The translations under genes and the position numbers were made by a program. The notes under the pieces are model-generated. The model saw only the letters and a program-made list of their open reading frames with translations. It was not told the DNA's origin and did no database searches. This document shows, piece after piece, positions 7,087 to 14,250 of a DNA stretch of 25,173 nt. Origin of the DNA: Thermoplasmatota archaeon. Lineage in GTDB: Archaea; Thermoplasmatota; Penumbrarchaeia; Penumbrarchaeales; Penumbrarchaeaceae. Location of the stretch: NCBI GenBank assembly GCA_016929175.1, contig JAFGJI010000056.1, forward strand, positions 1 through 25,173. The letters run 5' to 3'. The first letter of the stretch is position 1. Every line of letters begins with the position of its first letter.

Positions 7087-8009
7087 GCCCCCCTCTGGCT
7101 TCACTTGTCAATGTCTCGAAGTTCTACGGGAACGTCATGGGCCTCAATGATTTCTCGGTGGAGTTCCCCAAAGGCATGACAGGACTGTTGGGTCCCAACG
7201 GAGCGGGGAAATCGACCATGATGAAGGTCCTGACAGGCCAGATCAGGCCTTCAAAGGGCAGGGTGGAGGTTCTCGGCCACAGACCGTGGGACAATCCGGT
7301 TCTTAACAGGATGTTCGGTTACTGTCCGGAGCAGGATACCTTCTTCAGGGGAATGACAGGCCTCCAGTTCGTGACCTTCTCGGCAAGATTGAACGGACAC
7401 TCTCAAAGGGAGTCTTCCAGGCTCGCCTGGAAGGTTGTCAAGAGGGTGAACCTTAAAAAGGATGCCAACAGGGCCATAGACGGATATTCAAAGGGCATGA
7501 GGCAGAGGATCAAGATCGCCCAGGCACTGGTTGACGACCCCCAGCTTCTGTTCCTTGACGAGCCCTTGTCGGGTACAGACCCGATAGGAAGGGTACAGCT
7601 CATGGACCTCTTGCACGACCTTGCAATGGAAGGCAAGGATATCATAGTCTCATCCCATGTGCTTTACGAGATAGAGCGGCTGACATCCAATATAGTCCTC
7701 GTCAACAAGGGCAGACTGGTGGCCGAGGGGAATATGCACGATATCCGGGATTCCATGGATAAGTTCCCACTGACCGTGAGGATAAGAACAAAAGAGCGGA
7801 AAAGATTGGCAAAGGCCATACTCGACCTGCCCTCGGTATCCTCGATCTTCCTCGGGGATGAACCGACAGAGGTTCTGGTAAGGAGCTCCTCTCCTGTATC
7901 ATTCTTCCCAAGGCTGCAGAACTTGGTTGTTGATGAGGATATCCAGCTGAGTTCGATCGACAGTCCGGACGATAACCTTGACGCGATATTCAAATATCTG
8001 GTGAGTTGA
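7083..8009 (+). CDS. ABC-2 exporter ATP-binding protein 2
   Basis: This is a 308-residue ABC ATPase with Walker A GPNGAGKST at residues 37-45, signature YSKGMRQRIKIAQAL near residue 140, Walker B LLFLDEPLSGTDP and switch SSHVLYEIE. An upstream in-frame ATG at 7014 would add 23 residues, but the ATG at 7083 has GGGAGG seven bases upstream and overlaps the permease stop as ATGA, so 7083 is the start. The C-terminal accessory region (about 90 residues) differs from that of ATPase 1, so the two are not a very recent copy. Together with the next gene it forms the second ATPase-permease pair of the operon. Confidence 0.93.
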   Translation: MSPPLASLVNVSKFYGNVMGLNDFSVEFPKGMTGLLGPNGAGKSTMMKVLTGQIRPSKGRVEVLGHRPWDNPVLNRMFGYCPEQDTFFRGMTGLQFVTFSARLNGHSQRESSRLAWKVVKRVNLKKDANRAIDGYSKGMRQRIKIAQALVDDPQLLFLDEPLSGTDPIGRVQLMDLLHDLAMEGKDIIVSSHVLYEIERLTSNIVLVNKGRLVAEGNMHDIRDSMDKFPLTVRIRTKERKRLAKAILDLPSVSSIFLGDEPTEVLVRSSSPVSFFPRLQNLVVDEDIQLSSIDSPDDNLDAIFKYLVS

Positions 8010-8010
8010 G

Positions 8011-8805
8011 ATGAAGGAGAAAGAAAGGGTGTACATGAAAGGTTTCCCCGGTCGGGCCGCTGCCATCATCGGCAGGACCACAAGGGACATCTTTGTGTCA
8101 AAAGGTATCATCTTCGCCATGTTCTTCCTGATGATCCCGTCCTTCATCTCGATCTACTCGCTCGTCGACCCTTCCGAGGGGATGAAGGAATGGTGGAACC
8201 TTTTCGCCCCTTTTGGACTTTTCTTATTCCTTCAGATCATGGTCCTGATATACTCTCTGATCTACGGCTCGTCCATGGTAAATGAGGATATCGAGAACAG
8301 GACAATGACCTATCTGATCATCCGCGGGGCCAGAAAGTCGGAGGTTTACCTGTTCAAATATATCGGGACCGTTCTATCCCTGTTCATAATGTTCTCGGTC
8401 TCCATCATTACAACGTACATCTTACTCTCCGCCCACGGGTCGATGAACACCATGCTGGTAAAGACCGACATGCTTCTGGCGCTGATCGGAGCTGCCTATG
8501 TTGGTATCATTGTCTACACAGCCCTGTTCTCACTCATGGGTGTTGTCTTCAAGAGACCTTTGATGGCTGGACTGCTTTATGCATTCTTCTGGGAGATAAT
8601 AATTGTGAACATACCTTTCAATATCCGTTACGCGACCATGATGCATTACGTAAGGTCCATATTCTGTGCCGACGGGACCACGGATTCGGTTCTGGAACTT
8701 GACTCCATTGCCGATCCCCTGTTCTCTGTATTTTTCCTTCTGGGCATTTCGGCCCTTCTGCTGTTCCTTGGCTGCTTGAGCATGAAGGCAAAGGACATTC
8801 ACTGA
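8011..8805 (+). CDS. ABC-2 permease, minimal type
   Basis: This 264-residue protein has about six predicted membrane segments and short loops, the size and shape of a minimal ABC-2 permease. The cytoplasmic stretch NEDIENRTMTYLIIRGARKSEVYLFKY (about residues 91-117) is the coupling region seen in this family, also readable in the larger permease of the operon. It begins one base after the stop of ATPase 2. It either makes a separate exporter with ATPase 2 or a heteromeric complex with the large permease. The substrate cannot be told. Confidence 0.85.
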   Translation: MKEKERVYMKGFPGRAAAIIGRTTRDIFVSKGIIFAMFFLMIPSFISIYSLVDPSEGMKEWWNLFAPFGLFLFLQIMVLIYSLIYGSSMVNEDIENRTMTYLIIRGARKSEVYLFKYIGTVLSLFIMFSVSIITTYILLSAHGSMNTMLVKTDMLLALIGAAYVGIIVYTALFSLMGVVFKRPLMAGLLYAFFWEIIIVNIPFNIRYATMMHYVRSIFCADGTTDSVLELDSIADPLFSVFFLLGISALLLFLGCLSMKAKDIH

Positions 8806-8816
8806 ATGGATGCATC

Positions 8817-8827
8817 AATATATATTG
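8817..8827 (+). promoter_or_regulatory. TATA box for the AbrB-like gene
   Basis: AATATATATTG lies about 27-37 bases before the ATG at 8854, predicting an almost leaderless transcript. It argues that the small regulator has its own promoter besides reading from the ABC operon. Confidence 0.6.
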
Positions 8828-8853
8828 GATCTGCATACCGGCCTGGTGACCAT

Positions 8854-9069
8854 ATGGAGATAGATATCGACCAGGTCCGATACATCACCGAGACATCGAT
8901 GACCATCAGGGGGACCAGAAGGAGAACCACGGTGCCCAAGACCATAGTGGACAGGCTGAACCTTCGGAACGGCAGCAAGATAAGGTGGATCCTTTTCAAG
9001 GACGGATCGATAATGATCCGGAAGGTCAGCGAGGAGCTCGATCAGACCGGATCAGGTCCACAACGCTGA
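8854..9069 (+). CDS. SpoVT/AbrB-fold DNA-binding protein
   Basis: This small protein of 71 residues shows the swapped-hairpin AbrB pattern: RRRTTVPKTIVDRLNLRNGSKIRWILFKDGSIMIRKV, matching the TTVPK...L.L..G..I.W.....G.I.I form of archaeal AbrB-like regulators and antitoxins. An earlier in-frame ATG at 8806, directly after the permease stop, would add 16 residues. Those residues cover the TATA box at 8817-8827, so I prefer 8854. No toxin gene is next to it, which makes a regulator of the ABC operon likelier than an antitoxin; that is inference. Confidence 0.8.
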   Translation: MEIDIDQVRYITETSMTIRGTRRRTTVPKTIVDRLNLRNGSKIRWILFKDGSIMIRKVSEELDQTGSGPQR

Positions 9070-9112
9070 AGCTTCCACCCTCATTTTCTCGTAACCTCAT
9101 ATTTCAATGAAT

Positions 9113-9125
9113 AACCTTAATAATG
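9113..9125 (+). promoter_or_regulatory. TATA-like element upstream of the candidate RNA
   Basis: AACCTTAATAATG lies about 26 bases upstream of 9147, the first base of the large helix described next. The spacing predicts transcription starting at or just before that helix. Confidence 0.4.
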
Positions 9126-9146
9126 AGGAAGGTTTTTACGTTATAC

Positions 9147-9227
9147 GGAGCAGGAGGTGCCCCAGAAATGGGGCATTTAGTTTTAACTCATCTATTCTCC
9201 TCTCTTCCCAAGATGGCCTCCTGCTCC
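9147..9227 (+). ncRNA. Candidate structured RNA, three-way junction
   Basis: GGAGCAGGAGG (9147-9157) and CCTCCTGCTCC (9217-9227) form a perfect 11-bp closing helix. Inside it TGCCCC (9158-9163) pairs with GGGGCA (9170-9175) around an AGAAAT loop. TCATCT (9188-9193) pairs with AGATGG (9211-9216, one G-U) around a pyrimidine-rich loop at 9194-9210. The first and second helices abut and could stack; a U-rich single strand at 9176-9187 joins the third. T-rich sequence (TATCTTTTATC) follows the last pair. I cannot match it to a known RNA family. The reverse strand folds almost as well, and a small inverted-repeat element is another possibility. Confidence 0.5.
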
Positions 9228-9266
9228 TATCTTTTATCAACCCTTTCGGGTGTTCTTCTCCAGCCC

Positions 9267-9289
9267 AAGTGCCACTAATTGGTACTTTT
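9267..9289 (+). terminator. Weak hairpin with T-run
   Basis: AAGTGCC (9267-9273) and GGTACTT (9281-9287) can form a 7-bp stem with one G-U pair and a seven-base loop, followed by TT. It may end the AbrB or RNA transcript. Apart from this hairpin and the candidate RNA, nothing else is seen in the 318-base gap at 9070-9387. Confidence 0.3.
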
Positions 9290-9387
9290 AAGTATGAGGC
9301 ATTCAGAATGATCTGACCTACAATGGGCCAGAAAGGACAGGCTGCTCATTCTTCATGGAGGCCGGGAGGCGACAAACCATATTCAGA

Positions 9388-11508
9388 TCATGTTCGAAGG
9401 AGGGGGTTCCCCCTTTCCTTCTTGACCTCCCTGATGATGCATATCATCCCTATGGGGTTCTTGTCCGGTCCTCTGAGCGCTATAAACCTTGAAGTGCCCA
9501 GAAAGCTGGACCTATCCCTCCTGACGATCTCCAGATCGACATCAAGAGGTCTGATGTCCTTTTTTCTACCCTCCAGGAATTCGCGCAGCTCTCCTCCCAT
9601 GGGCCCCATGAGGTCTTCGAGAGAGCGGCTGGTGATCAGGTCCACCATCTTCTTTCCCACCAATTCCTTTGGATCATGACCTGTAAGGTCAAGAATGGAG
9701 GTGGTGATAAATGTGATGTTCATCTCCATGTCCACTGTCAATATCACATCGGAAATGTTGTCGTCCAGCAGGTGATAGAGTCTCTCGGTGTCCCTTAATT
9801 TCCGGAGCATGAGCTGCTTTTCGGTGGTGTCTTTGCCGAACTGGACGATCCCGTGTATGCATCCGTCCGGTGTTCTGTAGGGTGAAAAGGTCATATCCTG
9901 ATAGAAGGTGCCCGAAGGCAATTTTCCCTCGACCTCTATTGAGATGGATTCTCCCGTATTCATTACACGGTTCAGGAGGTCCTTGAACTCATCGACCTTT
10001 TCGGAAGGAGCAAAATCCACGGCCGAGCTGCCGATCAATTCGCTGGATTCCAGTCCGTATACCTCATCGAGCTCTTGAGATCCCCAGAATCCATCGTAAA
10101 CCAAATTCGTATCGATCACACCAATGAATGCTCCGCGGATGGAGGACAGTATGTTGTTCAGTTTTGCCTCGTTCTGCAGCAGTTCCTCCTGTACAGCCCT
10201 AAGCTCGGTGATGTCCCGCACAGTGGCCTGTATTACCGGAACTTCGTTAAGAGTGGTCATGACCAGTGAGATCTCTGCGATGAAGGGGTCCCCTCTTCTC
10301 AGATGCTCCCATTCGAATTTCAGGGTTCCCTTCTCGTGGACTTCCCTCAACAGCCTCATTGCCTTGGTCCTTGAGACCTCCCCGCCCGGTTGGAAGGGAG
10401 GTGACAGGTCCCAGACAAGTTCCCCGATCATCTCATCCCTTGAAGGTATGCCAAAAACCTTCAGTGTGGACTCATTGCATTGGATCACCTTTCCTTCATC
10501 GAGTATCATTACCGCATCCGGAAGGGATTCGAAAAGTGTCCTGTATACCTCCTCCTTTTCCCTGATGGCAGCCTCCATGTTCTTCCTCTCGGAGATGTCC
10601 CTGATAACTATGAGGAGCGATCTCTTGCCGTATAGTTCAAGGGGTGTGATGATGGTCTCGGTCTGAAAATCGGTGCCATCGAACCTTCGATGGACCCAAT
10701 CGAACCTTGCCATACCTTTCTGCCTTGCATTTTCCATGTGAAGGGACAGCAGTTTCTGGGAACCCTCGCCTCCTGGCTGCGTCGGCGGTGAGAAGAAGTG
10801 GAATTTCCTGCGTATGAACTCAGTATCGCTGCATCCGAACATATCCTTTGTCGCATCGTTGCATTCGAATATGTTCTCATTATCGGTGATGATCATGGCG
10901 TCCATGGATGATTCGTATATGCTCCTGAACTTTTGTTCGCTCTGTCTTATCAATATCTGGGCCACTCGGCGCTCATCGACGTTCTCAAGTATTGCAGTGA
11001 TCCCGTTATTCCCGTCTGCCATTATGGTGGGTATCAGCTTCGATCGGAAGAAATGCAGATCGTTGCCCATGTGTACTTCCAGGTCAAGGCTTGAATCCTT
11101 CCCCATGAGCGCTCTTTGAAGTGAAGAGATCTGTTCCCGGGTGTTGAATACAGGAAGGTCCACCGATGTTATGCTTCGATCTATCAGCATATCCTTCTTG
11201 ACATGGAAGAACTTCAGGAAATTATCGTTCACATCGAGGATATTCATTTCCCCGTCGAGGCTCAGTATAAGATCGGATGAGAAATCAAGAAGGGCCGAGA
11301 TAGGAACCCTGTGTGAAGGATAGTAAAGCTTTGCCCTCCCGACATTCATCATCTCTATCCTTCCGGTGTAATGAAGTATATCCAGGTACTTGGCAGTTGA
11401 GTTTCTGTTCAGTCCCACAGCCTTCGAAATATCTGTAATGGAAAGACCGCGAGGGTTGGATTTGAGGGTCCTCAATATTTCGGCGGAATGCTGTTGGTGT
11501 TCTTCCAT
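9388..11508 (-). CDS. HTH regulator with five PAS domains, no kinase
   Basis: This protein of 706 residues begins with a winged helix-turn-helix (about residues 8-63; LSITDISKAVGLNRNSTAKYL is the recognition unit). Five PAS domains follow at about 70-180, 190-308, 320-435, 450-565 and 575-695. Each carries a typical start such as FRSIYESSMDAMIITD, YRTLFESLPDAVMILD or LYHLLDDNISDVILTVD. PAS 2 and 3 share an FxPPxQPGGE loop, suggesting internal duplication. There is no histidine kinase or GGDEF domain, so the output is probably DNA binding through the N-terminal HTH, a layout known in archaea. An upstream start at 11577 would add a membrane-like stretch, but it covers the TATA box, so the start is 11508. 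The sensed ligand is unknown. Confidence 0.85.
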   Translation of the reverse strand: MEEHQQHSAEILRTLKSNPRGLSITDISKAVGLNRNSTAKYLDILHYTGRIEMMNVGRAKLYYPSHRVPISALLDFSSDLILSLDGEMNILDVNDNFLKFFHVKKDMLIDRSITSVDLPVFNTREQISSLQRALMGKDSSLDLEVHMGNDLHFFRSKLIPTIMADGNNGITAILENVDERRVAQILIRQSEQKFRSIYESSMDAMIITDNENIFECNDATKDMFGCSDTEFIRRKFHFFSPPTQPGGEGSQKLLSLHMENARQKGMARFDWVHRRFDGTDFQTETIITPLELYGKRSLLIVIRDISERKNMEAAIREKEEVYRTLFESLPDAVMILDEGKVIQCNESTLKVFGIPSRDEMIGELVWDLSPPFQPGGEVSRTKAMRLLREVHEKGTLKFEWEHLRRGDPFIAEISLVMTTLNEVPVIQATVRDITELRAVQEELLQNEAKLNNILSSIRGAFIGVIDTNLVYDGFWGSQELDEVYGLESSELIGSSAVDFAPSEKVDEFKDLLNRVMNTGESISIEVEGKLPSGTFYQDMTFSPYRTPDGCIHGIVQFGKDTTEKQLMLRKLRDTERLYHLLDDNISDVILTVDMEMNITFITTSILDLTGHDPKELVGKKMVDLITSRSLEDLMGPMGGELREFLEGRKKDIRPLDVDLEIVRRDRSSFLGTSRFIALRGPDKNPIGMICIIREVKKERGNPLLRT

Positions 11509-11540
11509 GGACTCACCAGTGATAAGCATTAATGCAAAGC

Positions 11541-11553
11541 AAATATATAAATA
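11541..11553 (-). promoter_or_regulatory. TATA box of the PAS-HTH gene
   Basis: The minus strand reads TATTTATATATTT. Transcription would start near 11520, about 12 bases before the ATG at 11508 and downstream of the alternative start codon at 11577. The 293 bases between the PAS gene and manC hold only the two divergent promoters as far as I can see. Confidence 0.65.
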
Positions 11554-11764
11554 GGGGAGATATAACCAAAAAAACATCTCTCATCATAATTTAAGTAAGA
11601 TGATAGGATGGGTCTAGTCAGAGTGGGGGTAGGAAGGGGGATTGGATGTGTGCCGCATCTGGTCCCCGACCTTTTTCTGGATGATCTGATGATACACTAC
11701 GGGATACAAAAAGAACATCCATTGAATTGTTGGAGCGATCAAGGCAGGTCGACTGGACATAACT

Positions 11765-11779
11765 AAAAAATATAAAAAG
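11765..11779 (+). promoter_or_regulatory. TATA box of manC
   Basis: AAAAAATATAAAAAG lies about 25-35 bases before the ATG at 11802. GGAGG at 11790-11794 sits seven bases before that ATG. Confidence 0.65.
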
Positions 11780-11801
11780 TGGTTATCATGGAGGTCTTAC
11801 C

Positions 11802-12812
11802 ATGAAAGCGGTTGTATTAGCTGGAGGTTCCGGTGAGAGATTCTGGCCCCTCTCAACTGCGGACAATCCTAAACAGTTCCTCAGGCTCTTCGGGAAACGG
11901 ACCCTTCTGGAGGAGACCTACGATCGCCTTGCCAGAAGGTTCCAACCGGAGGATATCCTTGTAATTACATCATCCGATCATATTCCCAGGACGAGGTCTC
12001 TTCTGCCCGATCTTCCCACCGGAAATATCGTTGGAGAGCCGCTGAGCCGGAACACGGCTCCGGCATGTGCTCTCGGTGCTCTTTACGGAATGGATGATGA
12101 TCTTGAGATCGTGGTCCCTGCGGACCATTGGATACCGGATCCTGATGCCTTCTGGGAAGCTTTTGACAGGGGAGCCGCTGCACTGAAGGTGAATGATGGT
12201 CTCTATACGTTCGGGATACATCCCACGAGGCCTGAGACGGGTTACGGATACATCGAGGCAGGCAAACCGGCAGGAAAAGGGATATTCGAGGCCAGGAGGT
12301 TCATCGAGAAGCCGGATCTCCGGACCGCCGGGGAACTCCTCGATGATGGAGGTTTCTTCTGGAATTCCGGTATGTTCCTCTGGAAGCCTTCCACCCTCAT
12401 CGAGGAACTATCGATATGCTCCCCCGATATTGGCCGACCCCTTGAAGGTCTGGACCCCGGAGATGTGGAACAATTGAAGGCGGTGTATGACCGACTTCCG
12501 TCAAGGAGCATTGACTATGCGGTGATGGAGAGGTCATCGCGTGTGTTCATGATCGACGGGGGTTTCGAATGGTCCGATGTGGGCAGCTGGGCCTCGATGA
12601 TAGAACTTGAAGGATATTCGGAAAGCACGTCAGAACATATCCTTGAGGGCTCCAGAAAGATATACGTTAGATCAACGACGGGCAGGTCCATAGGTGTGGT
12701 GGGCCTCGATGGAATTATCATCATCGATACTGATGATGGCCTCCTGGTCTGCTCTGAACAGCATGCCCAGATGGTCCGACAGATCGCGAAGTCTCTCAAA
12801 AGGGGGAAGTGA
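11802..12812 (+). CDS. manC: Mannose-1-phosphate guanylyltransferase
   Basis: The enzyme makes GDP-mannose from mannose-1-phosphate and GTP, feeding glycan and glycolipid synthesis. The 336-residue protein starts with the nucleotidyltransferase signature LAGGSGERFWPLS (residues 6-18), followed by PKQFLRLF. EPLSRNTAPA, PADHWI, FIEKP and FFWNSGMFLWK blocks follow, all typical of GDP-mannose pyrophosphorylases. It lacks the C-terminal phosphomannose isomerase domain of bifunctional ManC/AlgA, so only the transferase activity is predicted. It has its own promoter, divergent from the PAS regulator, and no glycosyltransferase neighbours in this window. Confidence 0.93.
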   Translation: MKAVVLAGGSGERFWPLSTADNPKQFLRLFGKRTLLEETYDRLARRFQPEDILVITSSDHIPRTRSLLPDLPTGNIVGEPLSRNTAPACALGALYGMDDDLEIVVPADHWIPDPDAFWEAFDRGAAALKVNDGLYTFGIHPTRPETGYGYIEAGKPAGKGIFEARRFIEKPDLRTAGELLDDGGFFWNSGMFLWKPSTLIEELSICSPDIGRPLEGLDPGDVEQLKAVYDRLPSRSIDYAVMERSSRVFMIDGGFEWSDVGSWASMIELEGYSESTSEHILEGSRKIYVRSTTGRSIGVVGLDGIIIIDTDDGLLVCSEQHAQMVRQIAKSLKRGK

Positions 12813-12859
12813 TATGTGGAAAGTATGGGAGTTGCCCCCCGGTAGATCGTTTCATGGCC

Positions 12860-12893
12860 GGACCTCTTGCAGGGATGATATCCTGCAGGGTCC
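12860..12893 (+). terminator. Strong hairpin downstream of manC
   Basis: GGACC (12860-12864) and TGCAGG (12868-12873) pair with CCTGCA (12882-12887) and GGTCC (12889-12893) around a small internal loop, giving 11 paired bases about 50 bases after the manC stop. It may end the manC transcript. Only a weakly T-rich stretch follows. The 182-base gap between manC and mntP otherwise holds the mntP promoter. Confidence 0.45.
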
Positions 12894-12962
12894 ATTACAC
12901 ATTTTATGATCGGTTCCTATCTGCCACCAAAGGTTCCGATGTCCAGTGTACCTTCAGACAAG

Positions 12963-12977
12963 TTTAATTAGTATAAA
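12963..12977 (+). promoter_or_regulatory. TATA element of mntP
   Basis: TTTAATTAGTATAAA lies 18-32 bases before the ATG at 12995 with no ribosome binding site in between, which suggests a leaderless transcript. Confidence 0.5.
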
Positions 12978-12994
12978 GTGTCCAGGTTCATTGA

Positions 12995-13552
12995 ATGGAA
13001 ATATTGTTCATCCTTTTGGTCTCCATCGTGCTCGCTGTCGATGCTTTCGTGGTATCGGTGGCCTGCGGCATGTCGCATTCCAGGATCGACTGGAGGTTCT
13101 GTTTGAAGTCATCATTTTTCTTCGGTGCCGCCCAGGCACTTTTCTTCGGGACAGGCTTTTTTTTAGGGTATCTGATAGGGTCCTTCATATCGAAGGCCGG
13201 TCCATGGGTCGCATTCATCCTTCTCGCATCGATCGGAGCGAAGATGGCATGGGGATCGATAAGGGATCGGGATCGACCAAGGGAATGCAGGATCATCAGC
13301 AACAGGATGCTGGTCATGCTCTCGGTTGCCACATCGATCGATGCCCTTGCCGTGGGGATCACCTTTCCTCTCCTGGACATGCCCGTTGTGGTGTCTGTGT
13401 TGATAGTCGGCATCATCACGTTCATGCTCTCCTTCATAGGGGTCCTGTTGGGGGGACGTTTAAGGGGCAGATTTGACAGGGTGGCGGAGCTGATCGCAGG
13501 TATGATCCTCATGGGTCTGGGTGTCAAGGTGCTCCTCGACAACCTGCTCTGA
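12995..13552 (+). CDS. mntP: MntP-type manganese efflux pump
   Basis: MntP exports Mn(II) across the cytoplasmic membrane and protects against manganese excess. This 185-residue protein has the usual length and six predicted membrane helices. The two family hallmarks are here: DAFVVSVACG in helix 1 (residues 16-25) and the internal-repeat counterpart ATSIDALAVG in the second half, plus GxxxG-rich later helices (FMLSFIGVLLGG, AGMILMGLGVKVL). It is transcribed alone from a leaderless-type promoter. No Mn riboswitch is apparent in the gap upstream. Confidence 0.92.
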   Translation: MEILFILLVSIVLAVDAFVVSVACGMSHSRIDWRFCLKSSFFFGAAQALFFGTGFFLGYLIGSFISKAGPWVAFILLASIGAKMAWGSIRDRDRPRECRIISNRMLVMLSVATSIDALAVGITFPLLDMPVVVSVLIVGIITFMLSFIGVLLGGRLRGRFDRVAELIAGMILMGLGVKVLLDNLL

Positions 13553-13592
13553 AGTTCTCTATCCATGATCTGTGATCCCTTTCTCTTCCATT

Positions 13593-13604
13593 GGTTTTTT
13601 AAGC
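13593..13604 (+). promoter_or_regulatory. TATA-like element of the hydrolase gene
   Basis: GGTTTTTTAAGC is centred about 25 bases before the ATG at 13624, predicting a leaderless transcript starting at that codon. Confidence 0.4.
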
Positions 13605-13623
13605 GACGGAAGTACTGTGGTGG

Positions 13624-14241
13624 ATGTACATGCACGAAAAGGTACGTCTAATATGCATCGACATGCAGAACGACTTCACATCCGAGGGAGGTAAGTTCTA
13701 CTTACCTAGACCCTCGGTGGATTTCGCAAGGAATGTCCTGTTCCCTTTTCTCGAGGATAGAGGCATCGTTGTAGCTGAGATAGCATCCGATTATCGCCAG
13801 CCCCGACCGGGGGATGACAGGGACTGTTGCAGACCAGGAGAGTGGGGATACGAAAGCATTGTCCCATCCGTGATCAGAAATGGGAGGCAATGGGTGAAGT
13901 CCATGAACTCACCCGTCTGGACAAGGAATGGCATTGGTGACCCGTCCGCACAACCCGGGGAGCCATTCCCGGACCCCAATGGTTTTGGGGAATGGCTCAC
14001 TGACCATGTTGGTGGAAGGAATGATGTATTGAAGGTCGTCCTGTTCGGCCTCACGGCAGATTGCTGTGTCCTGTCCACGGTGCAGGAGCTGAAGTGGAGA
14101 GGATATGATGTCAATGTGCTTTCGGAGGCAACGGATATGAGGTCAGGAGACCCGGAAGAGAAGGAGTTGTTTCTAAACACTTCACCGTTCATTTTCTGGG
14201 GGTCCGCCATCAGGTGGGTGGATCTGCAGCATCTCTTATGA
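13624..14241 (+). CDS. Isochorismatase-family cysteine hydrolase
   Basis: This 205-residue protein has the isochorismatase/nicotinamidase alpha-beta fold pattern: CIDMQNDF near residues 11-18 (catalytic Asp), a middle lysine in WVKSMNSPVW (about residue 93), and the nucleophile region LFGLTADCCVLSTVQEL (about residues 140-156). The two adjacent cysteines make the nucleophile uncertain; by position the second, in the place of TDVCV of relatives, is more likely. Members hydrolyse nicotinamide, isochorismate or carbamoyl derivatives, and the substrate here is not resolved. The middle section is rich in Pro and Gly and longer than in small nicotinamidases. It converges on the C25 protease gene with 9 bases between stops. 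A second ATG lies at 13630. Confidence 0.82.
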   Translation: MYMHEKVRLICIDMQNDFTSEGGKFYLPRPSVDFARNVLFPFLEDRGIVVAEIASDYRQPRPGDDRDCCRPGEWGYESIVPSVIRNGRQWVKSMNSPVWTRNGIGDPSAQPGEPFPDPNGFGEWLTDHVGGRNDVLKVVLFGLTADCCVLSTVQELKWRGYDVNVLSEATDMRSGDPEEKELFLNTSPFIFWGSAIRWVDLQHLL

Positions 14242-14250
14242 AAAAGGCTT

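Noticed and set aside
8854..9069. AbrB-like protein as the antitoxin of a toxin-antitoxin pair
   Set aside because: No PIN, RelE or MazF-like gene is adjacent; the next coding gene is convergent and unrelated.
9107..9316. A 69-codon frame over the region of the candidate RNA
   Set aside because: The translation is low in complexity and unlike any family, there is no good ribosome binding site, and the bases are better explained by the paired RNA structure.
9394..9421. GGGGG/CCCCC hairpin near the end of the PAS gene as a terminator
   Set aside because: It lies inside the coding sequence before the stop codon at 9388-9390, so it cannot be called a terminator on this evidence.
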